Shown here in pieces: positions 1 to 8,900 of a DNA stretch of 13,849 nucleotides (position 1 is its first letter; each line of letters opens with the position of its first letter). Location of the stretch: positions 1 to 13,849 of the forward strand of contig JAJBTS010000218.1 of the NCBI GenBank assembly GCA_020860885.1, in the 5' to 3' direction. The position numbers were made by a program, and so were the translations under genes. The notes below the pieces were generated by a model that saw only the letters and a program-made list of their open reading frames with translations, did no database searches and was not told where the DNA came from. Origin of the DNA: Bacteroidales bacterium. GTDB lineage: Bacteria; Bacteroidota; Bacteroidia; Bacteroidales; Azobacteroidaceae.

Positions 1-1629
1 GTATACGTTGGAGTTCTATCCGAAAGTAAAGGAATATTATACATACTTCAAAGTCTTAGAAAAGTACGGGAAAAAGGATATAAAGTTACATTATATATAG
101 CAGGAGGTTACTCTTCTTCTGTGAAATCGTTTATTGAAAAAAACTTTAAAGACTTATCTCTTGAGATATTAGGGCGTATTTCCTTTGAAGAATTACAACA
201 CTACTATAAGGAAAGCGATATCGGTATTATCGCCTCTCTCCAGGAGCAATGTAGTTACGTCGCCATTGAAATGGCTATGTTCGGATTACCTATTGTAACT
301 ACAGCTGTCGACGGTTTGGATGAAATGTTTACCGATGGTGTGAATGCTTTAAAAGTCAATACCCGTTTCTCTAAAGTCTTCGGTTTAAGTGTAGATACAG
401 ACAGCCTGGCTGAGAAGATAATTACCTTGATTGAAAACGGTGAGTTACGCCAACGTCTTTCTGCCAATGTCCGGCAATTGTATAAAGAGCGGTTTAATCT
501 GGAAACAATGATGCAGCAAACCCTGGCGGTTTACCGGAAGTTATCCGGTCATTTTGAGGAGGTACAACAAACAAAAAAGAAATCCCTCCTTTTTTGTATC
601 GACTCTTTGAATAGTGGCGGAGCGGAAAAATTACTGCTCAACATTATTGAATGTATGGATTATGATCGATGTGATATTGATTTATTAATTATCCATGAAC
701 ACGGTGTTTACTTTAAAGACATTCCCGAACAAGTCAACTGGTTTACGCTGAAAGAAGCAGACAGTTACTTATTCAAAAAATACGATGTAGAAATTGCTTT
801 TCAGGAAGGTTATTCAACCAAACATATTGCGCATAGGAACAGTGGAGCATTGAAAATTGCCTGGGTGCATTGCGACTTTTCCTCTTTTCACTGGACAACC
901 GGTTTTTACAAAGACAATGCGGAAGAACAGTGGTGCTACTCGCAACTGGATAAGATCGTATTTGTTTCCGGACAAACACTTAAAAGTTTCAACCACTTAT
1001 TCCCGGATATTCAGACTGTAAAACAGGTGATTCACAACCCTATTAACCGGGAAGAAATCTTAGCTGCTTCCCAATCGGCAATCATACAAAAAGACAAACT
1101 GACTCTTTGCTGTATGGGTCGCCTGATTGAATGCAAAGGTTACCTTCGCTTGATTCCTATCCTGAGCAAACTGAAAAAGGACGGACTTGATTTTGAATGT
1201 TGGATCATCGGAGAAGGCAAGCAAAAACAAGAAATAGATGAACTTATTCAGCAACATTCTTTAGAGCAAACAGTTCTGATGAAAGGATTTTACTCCAATC
1301 CCTATCCTTATCTGGCCGCCTCGGATTTATTTGTTTCAGCATCCTTTACGGAAGGGTATAGCCTGGCAATCTGTGAAGCCCTCTGTCTGGGAAAACCTAT
1401 GTTGGTAACTGAAGTATCCGGGGCCAAAGAAATTGTAGGTGACTGCGGACTGATTGTTCCGCAGGATGAGCAATCTATATACGAGGGATTAAGAAAATTA
1501 ATCGAAGATAAGAATCTCAGGGAAGGTCTAAGCAAAAAAGCATTTTCCCGTTCAAAGTCCATCTTTGATTACCGTAAAAATATGCAGGAAATTCTAGAAT
1601 TATTAAAAAATGAAATGAGTTATGAGTAA
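1..1629 (+). CDS. Tandem two-domain GT4-family glycosyltransferase (5' end outside window)
   Basis: The frame is open from base 1, so the true start lies upstream; the GTG at 121 is internal to a GT domain and is not a start. The visible 542 residues (numbered from base 1) hold two GT-B units. Residues 1-~180 are the nucleotide-sugar-binding half of a first GT4 domain, opening with VGVLSESKGI and carrying an E-x7-E motif (E82, E90) in SLQEQCSYVAIEM. Residues ~192-540 are a complete second GT4 domain: FCIDSLNSGGAEKLLL near 198-213 is the N-terminal glycine-rich acceptor-side loop, and FTEGYSLAICEALCLGKP holds its E-x7-E (E451, E459). Family knowledge: such enzymes transfer a sugar from an NDP-sugar with retention, in the cytoplasm or at the inner membrane; donor and acceptor are unknown. 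The EQCSYVAIEM signature resembles, from memory, the glycosyltransferases of Bacteroidales GG-peptide/radical-SAM loci. The gene overlaps the following GT2 gene by 8 bp, indicating translational coupling. No signal peptide or membrane segment is visible. Confidence 0.9.
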   Translation, partial: VYVGVLSESKGILYILQSLRKVREKGYKVTLYIAGGYSSSVKSFIEKNFKDLSLEILGRISFEELQHYYKESDIGIIASLQEQCSYVAIEMAMFGLPIVTTAVDGLDEMFTDGVNALKVNTRFSKVFGLSVDTDSLAEKIITLIENGELRQRLSANVRQLYKERFNLETMMQQTLAVYRKLSGHFEEVQQTKKKSLLFCIDSLNSGGAEKLLLNIIECMDYDRCDIDLLIIHEHGVYFKDIPEQVNWFTLKEADSYLFKKYDVEIAFQEGYSTKHIAHRNSGALKIAWVHCDFSSFHWTTGFYKDNAEEQWCYSQLDKIVFVSGQTLKSFNHLFPDIQTVKQVIHNPINREEILAASQSAIIQKDKLTLCCMGRLIECKGYLRLIPILSKLKKDGLDFECWIIGEGKQKQEIDELIQQHSLEQTVLMKGFYSNPYPYLAASDLFVSASFTEGYSLAICEALCLGKPMLVTEVSGAKEIVGDCGLIVPQDEQSIYEGLRKLIEDKNLREGLSKKAFSRSKSIFDYRKNMQEILELLKNEMSYE

Positions 1630-2474
1630 AATATCCGTACTGATGCCCGTATACAATGCGGAAAAATATCTTTCCCAATCGATCGAAAGCGTATTAAAGC
1701 AATCGTATCGCGATTTCGAATTTATTATTGTCGATGACGGTTCGATAGACAATACTCTGCAGATCATTCGATCCTATTCCGATAAACGAATTGTTTTGCT
1801 ACAAAACAATCACGATTTTATCGGTTCCCTGAATCAAGGGTTGCAACAAGCGAAAGGAAAGTACATTGCCCGGATGGATGCCGATGATATTATGCATATC
1901 GACCGGTTAATGATACAACATACTATTATGGAAGAAGAACCCTCCATAACCGTTTGCGGTACCTGGATGAACCGTTTCGGAGAAAATATTAACGCAGGCA
2001 GCATTTCCGGGACAGTAGACGGGCTCATTGAGTATCCGGTAGTGGAGTTATTGAAAAGAAACTTCCTGTTTCACCCTACAGCTTTCATCCGGAAAGATTT
2101 TCTGGAGAAACACGATTTACAATACCAGTATTACGATTGTGCAGAAGATTACAAATTGTGGTTTGAGATAGCTAAAAAGAAAGGCGTATTTTATATAGAA
2201 TCACGAACCTTATTGTTTTATCGTATTTCCGAAACACAAGTTACGCAAGCAAAAAGAAAAGAACAAACCGAAACTGCGGAAAGAATAAAAAAAAGAAATT
2301 GTAGAATACTTAATCAAACAAAATCAAAAGGATTATCCGGAATTGGCAACCACTTACGAGAGCCTTACCTCTCTTGCGGATAAAGGAGCCATGGAATTCG
2401 ATTCGATTTTTTCTTTTTATTTTAATTTCTTTATGCAGAATAAGAATAAATTGAAAAGCAGTGACGATGAGTAA
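1622..2474 (+). CDS. GT2-family glycosyltransferase, frameshifted near the 3' end
   Basis: The product is a GT-A fold family 2 glycosyltransferase. MSKISVLMPVYNAEKYL opens the domain, VDDGS is at residues 37-41, the metal/nucleotide-binding DxD lies in MDADD (85-89), and the ED general-base region is in CAEDYKLW (173-180). YRISETQVT near 200-208 is typical of this subfamily. The ATG at 1622 overlaps the end of the preceding GT gene (stop at 1627-1629), so translation is probably coupled; no Shine-Dalgarno is seen. As written, the frame leaves the family pattern after residue 224, within eight A at 2287-2294, and stops at 2383 (253 residues). Reading seven A instead gives KKEIVEYLIKQNQKDYPEL and a coherent tail to the TAA at 2472-2474, 283 residues in total. 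The catalytic core is intact in both forms. The tail could affect stability, membrane docking or partner binding. Whether the shift is an error, a mutation or slippage cannot be told here. Confidence 0.85.
2287..2294 (+). other. A8 homopolymer: frameshift point of the GT2 gene
   Basis: A run of eight A sits exactly where the GT2 reading frame must lose one base. In the written frame the codons are ATA AAA AAA AGA AAT TGT, giving a tail of 30 residues with no family character. With seven A the frame gives IKKEIVEYL and stays open for about 60 further codons. Runs of A this long are prone to replication slippage, to transcriptional slippage and to sequencing error. Confidence 0.8.
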
Positions 2475-2477
2475 AAA

Positions 2478-2514
2478 CGAAGGGACTATCCGGTATAAAT
2501 GGATAATCCCTTTG
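2478..2514. terminator. Bidirectional intrinsic terminator between convergent genes
   Basis: An inverted repeat pairs 2478-2491 (CGAAGGGACTATCC) with 2501-2514 (GGATAATCCCTTTG) around a 9-nt loop. There is one C-A mismatch and one G-T wobble on the plus strand, and the reverse on the minus strand. Reading minus, the stem is followed directly by TTTTTAC, a good U-tract for ending the protease transcript. Reading plus, a looser T-rich stretch (CTTATTAATTTTT) follows. The hairpin lies in the 74-bp gap between the restored GT2 stop and the protease stop, and overlaps neither restored coding sequence. Confidence 0.75.
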
Positions 2515-2548
2515 TCTTATTAATTTTTACGTTAGATCCTAACCGTCC

Positions 2549-4150
2549 TTATTTTGTTTTCATGGAAGGAACCAGAGGAGCCTTCTTGAAATTATCGATT
2601 CTATCGCTTTGAAGCTGCATCTCTTCAAACAAGATAGCTGTAGGAGTAATCACCGTCAGCAAGTTTCCTGCAAAGGTATTGTAGATAAGTTCATCGTCAG
2701 AAACAGCAACAATTTTCTTAAAGATCTGGGAATCGATATTGTTGATAGTAGCAGACCGGACGCGTTCTTCGCTTCCGTCCATATTCACTTTATACAATTC
2801 TGTAGGATAGCTTCCGCCACCGGCTACATCCCGTACAATATAAGCGTAGTCATAACCTTCCTCTTTCGCACGCTCCAACAATTCCTTTTTCAATTCCTCG
2901 TGTTTTTTCGTACGTGTATCCGACAAACGAACAACGCCTGTATTCAAACTTCCCGAAAGGTTCGCATTAAACAAGGAATGTCCGTTGGAATGAGGTACTT
3001 TCGGAGTCGGGATACGATCGCTTAGCAGCGTTTTAAGAATTCCCTTCTCAACCAGAGTAATTTTTTCAGGAGGAACAACTCCTTGTGCATCGATCGGAGC
3101 ATAACCGATCAGCTTCACTCCTTTGTATTCTTTTGTTCCGGTCATATCCTCTATAGTGATCTCCCGGGCAGTAATACGTTTGTCCATCATTTCTTCGATA
3201 GAATTTCCTCCGTAAGAGAACCCGCTTGAACTAAGAGGTTTTCTGGAAGCCACCAATGAGATATCACCTCCCCAGAAGAAATTGGTATAGAATGTTCCAG
3301 TCACTGCTTTATTCTCGAACAACACAGGGCCCGAATAAGATTCTTTCAGCTTAGGAGCTTTGATATCTTCAATAAGGCTGGCGGCCAGTTTCCTACATTC
3401 TTCTTTCAAAGCATCTACCGAAGGAAGTTCATCCGCGCGGGCAAATACATGGTCAAAACTGGCGTCTATATCTTCACCTTCTTCCGTTTTACCCGACACA
3501 GATCCGTTCATGAATATGAAGGATAGCGGATAAATAAATTCTGTTCCCTCCGTATTGTAGAAATAAGCAGTTCCATCTACTAATTGCATAGATACACTGG
3601 AATCGAATATTTCATTGTAGTCGTTAAATACGGAAGAAGCTGCTTTCACGTATTCTTCGTATTTATTTCTGTCAAAATCAAGAGGTTGACGGGGAAGATC
3701 TTTCATAACCACAACCGGAGTTTTGTCCCAGTCGGGCAATTCCAATTCTTCAGCGGGGATATTCAATTGCTTAATAGTTGCTATTTTCTGCTCATACGTT
3801 TCGGCTGCACTTTTGTAAATTGCATCCAGATCTTTCCATATAGTCGTCCTGATTGCTTTTATATCATTTTCTAAGGTAGGAGAACCATCGTAATAGCCGC
3901 CGGTACTACCTGAACCCTGGAAATTTTCATCCGTACATTGGTAGTCTCCTATCAGCAAACGGGAACCGGAAGATCTTCCGTGATTGATGTTGGATCCCAA
4001 CAAGCTCCCATGAGAAGCAGCTACGGTCATTTGTTTCATATCTCCAATGGTGTAACCAATAAAGAAAGGAGATTGCAATCCATCCATCTTCAGGCCCTGA
4101 AGAGCCCGGTTCACTTCATCCTTTATGGCTTTGAGTATAATTTCATCTCC
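2549..4150 (-). other. Second, degenerate TldD-like unit (TldE-like half) of the protease
   Basis: This is the coding part for residues ~572-1104 of the restored protein. It repeats the order of elements of the first half (an N-terminal region ending in TYEQ, then a beta-rich core with HSNGH and DVAGG) and has about the same length. Every zinc-binding position that can be judged is lost: no HExxxH and no C-terminal Cys (NTFAGNLLTVITP replaces the FNGICGAESG region). This is the pattern of TldE/PmbA relative to TldD, so the role is likely structural or substrate-binding. The link between halves (SQTQPPLLPKPEINASNPNA) is Pro- and Asn-rich, like a flexible interdomain linker. Confidence 0.75.
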
Positions 4151-5864
4151 GGAAGCGTTCGGGTTCGACGCGTTAATTTCAGGCTTCGGTAATAAGGGAG
4201 GCTGAGTCTGGCTCTTGGCTCTTTTCTGCGTTTCTATTTGTTTTACAAATAAGGCAGGAGACACACAAGCTACAGGAACACTTCCTGATTCAGCGCCACA
4301 TATACCATTAAAAACAGCATAATCGTTACTGCAAGCTTCTATTTGTGAAAACATTGCAAGCGGTGTTCCTACCAAATTGACTCCACGCACCAATTCATCC
4401 GGTCTGCCATCGACGTAAACCCGGTAAACAACCAACGGAGTTACATTAAATGAATTGGGAGAATAACGGCTCGTAGTAGTAAATCCACCCGCTACGTCTT
4501 TGAAATAGTAAGCATATTCTTTTCCCTGGTCTTTTGCCTCTTTCCGTAATTTCTTCATTAAATCTTCGTGCGAAAACTTCTGGGTACTTTCTATAAACAT
4601 ATTCGACTGGCGAGATATGGGACTATTTCCGACAGAAGATCTGCCATGTCCGTTGGAATGAAGGAAACCTTCAATCGGCGTACGGCTCATTAAAAAGTTT
4701 TTGAGCACCCCGTTTTTCACAACTTCGACTTTTTGCGCCTTTATCCCTTCATCGTCAAAAGCATAGGCTCCCGCCAAAGGAGTGGTTTGAAAATATTTCT
4801 GAGTAGGATCAAAAGTTACGGATAAGTGTTTCGGCAGAACGGTTTCTCCTACTTTCTTTTTAAAAGTCTGTGCATCGGTTTCCTGTTTCAGGCGTGAGCC
4901 TTCCACCCGGTGTCCGAAAATTTCATGGAAGAAGACTCCCGAAGCTGCAGGAGAAAGAATAGCTGGTCCTGTGAAGGATTCTACCACAGGAGCTTTCTTT
5001 AATGCAGAAAGCATAGAACTCATTTCTTCTGCGGCCTTTATCACTACTTCATCCGACGGCAATTCATCGGCAGAAAAAGCCATCCAGGACTTGGAAAGAG
5101 GTAAATACATCCCGTCATCTGCTAAAACATTAGCCGTTAAGAACAACTGTATATTCACTGTATTCTGGGCCATTTCCCTTCCTTCCGTATCGATGAATAT
5201 CCTTCTGTTGAGAGAGGCGACAATGTATGCCGAACCATCTCTTATTTCATCGTTTTTATCAAATACAGCCGAATACTTCCTTACTTTCTCTTCCAAAGCT
5301 TTTGGGTTCAGGTTTAAGTCTTTCCAAAGAACCGGATTCTCATAATAATTCTCTACCTTTTCTATGGAGAAATCGGGAGACTTATCTTCCTGTTCTACTT
5401 TGACAGCCATATTGGCTTTCACCTGCTCGTAGGTTTTGAACCCCTTCTTTATATAGATCGTCCAGCAACAACCAGATATTATTTTTTATAATTCTTGTAT
5501 TATCTTCGTAAGGAATATAACTTCCTCTCACGCTGATACCCTGCGATCCTCCCCAACCGGATTCGCGGATCTCATGAGAATTATCTAAATTATTGTCGCC
5601 TACCCGCAATCCTATCGACATAACACGGTTAGGCGAATTTAATATCGCCTCCGACTGCAACTTTCCAAGGCTTGCCGCTGTTGTAATAGCTTGCATTTCA
5701 TCCAGCCGCACAAACCCATAATAAGCGGGTACGGTTTGTTGTTTCAATACTTCAAAGTTTCGATTCAATTCTGTTTTTACTGTGTTAAAGACTGGATCTT
5801 GAGCATAAATGAAAATTGTTCCAAACAGCAGGAACAAAATAGAGGGCCAAATACGTTTATTCAT
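2549..5864 (-). CDS. Secreted TldD/PmbA-family metalloprotease, duplicated TldD-TldE-like single chain, frameshifted
   Basis: The gene starts at the ATG at 5864 with a Sec signal peptide (MNKRIWPSILFLLFGTIFIYA, cleavage before Q22). With one G removed from the run at 5441-5444 it encodes 1104 residues. Residues ~22-545 form a TldD-like half with the zinc motif HEIFGH at 313-318 and the FNGIC region whose Cys522 matches the third zinc ligand of TldD. Residues ~570-1104 are a second copy: AAASLGKL at 63-70 parallels VAASHGSL, TYEQ recurs at 144-147 and 689-692, HSNGH at 402 and 958, DVAGG at 456 and 1012. In that copy the zinc motif is replaced by sequence around YTNFFWGG (~859-866) and the Cys is gone. 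In characterised systems TldD is the active and TldE the inactive partner of a heterodimer that cleaves small unfolded peptides, including leader peptides. The inference is a pseudo-heterodimer in one chain, exported to the periplasm or cell surface. As written, the frameshift separates the first 141 residues (signal peptide plus the start of the TldD domain) from the rest; a GTG restart at 5422 would give a 957-residue product without export signal. Confidence 0.88.
4910..4927 (-). other. HEIFGH zinc-binding active site of the TldD half
   Basis: The codons CAT GAA ATT TTC GGA CAC on the minus strand encode HEIFGH, followed by RVEGSR. HExxxH is the zinc-binding and catalytic motif of TldD proteins, with one more residue between the ligands than in gluzincins (HExxH). 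It occurs only in the first of the two halves. Confidence 0.9.
5441..5444 (-). other. G4 run: frameshift point of the secreted protease gene
   Basis: On the coding strand the run is GGGG (CCCC on plus). With three G the frame reads LDDLYKEGFKTYEQVKANMA, joining the signal-peptide frame to the long protease frame. The second half of the same protein has LDAIYKSAAETYEQ at the equivalent place, with the same four residues between YK and TYEQ, so the one-base correction is independently supported by the internal repeat. Confidence 0.85.
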
Positions 5865-5900
5865 TATAATATGTTATTTGCTTTAGCTGTTAATAAAAGA

Positions 5901-5931
5901 CAAATATAACAAAATGTACGGGATTATTCAA
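5901..5931 (-). promoter_or_regulatory. Bacteroidota-type promoter for the secreted protease gene
   Basis: On the minus strand a -33 TTG (plus 5929-5931) is followed after exactly 20 nt by TATATTTG (plus 5901-5908). This is a full match to the TAnnTTTG -7 element known for Bacteroides sigma-70-type promoters. Transcription should begin around 5893-5896, giving a leader of about 30 nt before the ATG at 5864. The leader is AT-rich with no Shine-Dalgarno, as is usual in this phylum. The divergent gene has no equally good promoter in the same gap. Confidence 0.75.
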
Positions 5932-5974
5932 TTTATTATTACCTTAGCAAACAACAATTAATAAAAAATAAGAT

Positions 5975-8900
5975 ATGAAACGCTGTTTTTTAATTTTCGT
6001 TACACTAATTTTTATGAGTCCTATTTATTCCCAATATTCAACTCAATGGAAGGAAGTTGAATCGTTCGAAAAACAATCCTTACCGAAATCTGCATTGGAA
6101 GTCGTAGATCAGATTTATCAGGATGCACTGAAGAATAATAATAGTGCCGAGCTGATTAAATCTATTATTTATCAGCTAAAATTCGAAACATCGATCGACA
6201 AGAATAAATTACCGGAAATGATCCGGGAAATAAAATCATTCACCGAAAAAAGCCGGAATAAAACGGAGCAGGCTGTGCTTTACTCTGTATTGGCAAATGT
6301 ATATAAATTGTATTACGATAACTATTCTTATTCAATAAGGCGAAGAACAGCGATAACCGGGTTTGTTCCTGAGGATATCCGGGAATGGCCCGCAAACCTT
6401 TTTATTCAAAAAATATCTGATTTGGTCGATCTATCCGTACTTCCAGCGAAAGAATTACAAAATACTCCGGCTTCAGAATACGAAAAAATCCTTATTGAAG
6501 GGGAAACCTCCAGGAGCTTACGGCCTACTCTCTATGATTTTCTTGTTCACGAAGGAATAGGGATTTTATCTGCATTAAACAGCGATTATCTGATACAAAG
6601 CTTTTTTGAACAATCTCCTTTAACGGATCAAAGATATTTTGCTCCTGTCAATGAATTTATTCAGTTATCTATTCCTCAGCAGGAATATAATTTCTCAACA
6701 AAAATTCTATCCTTATTCCAGCAATTACTTCAATTCAGAAATCAAGACCCGAACCATCCGGCTTTGCTGATAGCGGACCTGGACCGATTGGATTTTGTAA
6801 AGGACAATTATCAGGGAGAATCTCTCAGCCTACTTTATCTGAATGCTCTGGAAGACTTAAAGAATAAATACAATTCTTCGGATTACGTCGTGGAGGTTTT
6901 ATTTAGGGAGGCTTCCTATTATACTATTCCTCGTAATTCGAATGACGAAGAAAGTCAAAAAGAAAATCTACATAAGGCTTATGAAATCTTAAAAAAAGGA
7001 ATAGATCAATATCCTCATTACGAACGGATAGGATTGTTGAAAAACCTTTTAACTCAAATCACACAAAGCAATTTGACCGCAACTGCCAAAGACGTAGTTT
7101 ATCCGGGACAGGATCTTTGCTTACAACTCAATTATAAAAATTTGACCCGGATACATGTCGAAATCTACAAAATAGATGCACCTATCGCTTCTTATAAAGA
7201 TTACTGGGATAGAACAGGAAAATATAAGAAAGAGGGTAAACTGGTGAAAAAAGAAACAATAGATTTAACCAATAATTATCCTTACATATCTTCCGATACA
7301 ACTATTAAGCTCCCAATGGAGGACTTAGGCAATTATGAATATGTAATCAAAGTGGATAAATCGACAGCATATCCTGCTAACAAACAGTTCTCTGTTAGCC
7401 GGTTGGCCAGTATATCCAGATCCATAAACAATCAAAGAGAATTTCTGGTTACAGACAGAATGTCGGGCACACCTATTGAAGGGGCACAAGTCCGTTTATA
7501 CAAAAGGAAAAGCAACAATACCCTGGAATTATATAAAACCGTTGTTACGGATGTTATGGGTCTGGCTACAGAAAACGGAGAAAAAGATATTGCCTTTTAT
7601 AATATTGTAGCGGGTGATGATAAAGACCTTACCATTTCACCGGTTCCCTGGATTTCCAACTATAACAATAATAGGGAACAAAATGCTATAGCGGTAACTT
7701 TATTTACAGACAGAAGTATTTATCGCCCGGGGCAAACGGTTTATTTCAAAGGTATTTCTTATCAAAAGCAAAACAACCGGACCGCCGTTCTTCCTAATAA
7801 GACTTATAATGTATCTTTCAGGGATGCAAATAATAAAGAAATATCCAATAAAAGCATGACTACGAATGAATTCGGTTCTTTTGCGGGTGAATTTGTTATT
7901 CCACAAGGCTTATTAACGGGAAGATACACCATTCGGACGGATGCCGATAATGGCTCTATTCCTATAAGGGTAGAAGAATATAAACGCCCTACGTTCGACA
8001 TAAAATTCGATGAAAATGATAAAACCTACAATCTGGGAGATAGTATCCATGTAACCGGAAGTACGAAAACTTTCTCCGGAGTTAACTTGCAGGAGATACC
8101 GGTAAAATATAAAATCACAAGAAAAAACCACTGGCTGTACAGAGGTCCTTTTTACTCTTCCGTACAAATAGCACAAGGAGAAGTACAAACGGATACTAAT
8201 GGAAATTTCAAAATTTCTTTTACTGCAGAAAAATCTTTCGATGACCGAAACAATCCCAATGTATTTTATACGTATACCATTGAAGCCACAGTTACGAGCA
8301 CGAACGGTGAAACACAAACCTCCAATACTTACCTGAGTATTGGAGAAAAATCTATGTATCTTTCTTTGGATGGCCTTCAAGATATTGTAGATAAAAATAA
8401 TATCCCCGACATTAAAATCAATTCGTTGAATCTGAACAATAAAAAAGTCGATACATCAGGAACTTTCGAAATCTATCGGTTGGATATAAAAAATAAAGAT
8501 AAATGGGAAGACGATCCGGAGAACTGGACGGTTAATAGATCGGTTTTATCCGGAAACTTCACATCGGGAGAAACTCTGGATAAAGGAAAAATAGCGAACT
8601 TACCTTCCGGCAGATATAGGATAATTGCTAAAGCGAAAGATTTACAAAACAGGGAAATTGAAACCCAGCAGGATTTTACTTTAGCTTCAACAAAGGACAA
8701 ACAACCTCCTGTTCCGACTTATAAATGGGTAATGACTCCTAAAATTAATTGTTTACCCGGAGAAAAAGCAGAAATTATTCTGGGAAGTTCGGTAAAAGAA
8801 GTGTATGTATTGTACGAAATATTTAAGGATAATAAGAAATTATCAGCTTCCCGTTTTGTATTGAATAATGAAAACAGAAAAATAGAAATACCTTATCTTG

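Noticed and set aside
557..562. AGGAGG as a ribosome binding site for a separate second GT gene
   Set aside because: No ATG, GTG or TTG follows at a usable distance in the GT frame, the frame is continuous through it, and genes here generally lack Shine-Dalgarno sites.
121..1629. GTG at 121 as the start of the first gene
   Set aside because: Codons 1-40 of the window are in frame and continue the GT-B fold (VGVLSESKGI, VTLYIAGGY), so the start is upstream of the window.
2609..3025. 138-codon plus-strand open frame opposite the protease C-terminal half
   Set aside because: It is antisense to the TldE-like half and has no domain, start signal or coding-like composition.
2549..5422. GTG at 5422 as the true start of a 957-residue protease
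   Set aside because: It falls inside the TYEQVKANMA segment of the TldD N-terminal domain and would remove the signal peptide and 147 residues of a domain that the second half shows to be complete.
5940..5947. TACCTTAG as a -7 element for the macroglobulin gene
   Set aside because: It has one mismatch to TAnnTTTG and no TTG 19-21 nt upstream, so I do not call it a promoter; no better plus-strand candidate was seen in the gap.
7913..8380. 155-codon minus-strand open frame inside the macroglobulin gene
   Set aside because: It is antisense to a well-supported MG-domain region, has no recognisable family, and has the Arg/Phe/Ile-rich, patternless composition of a shadow frame.
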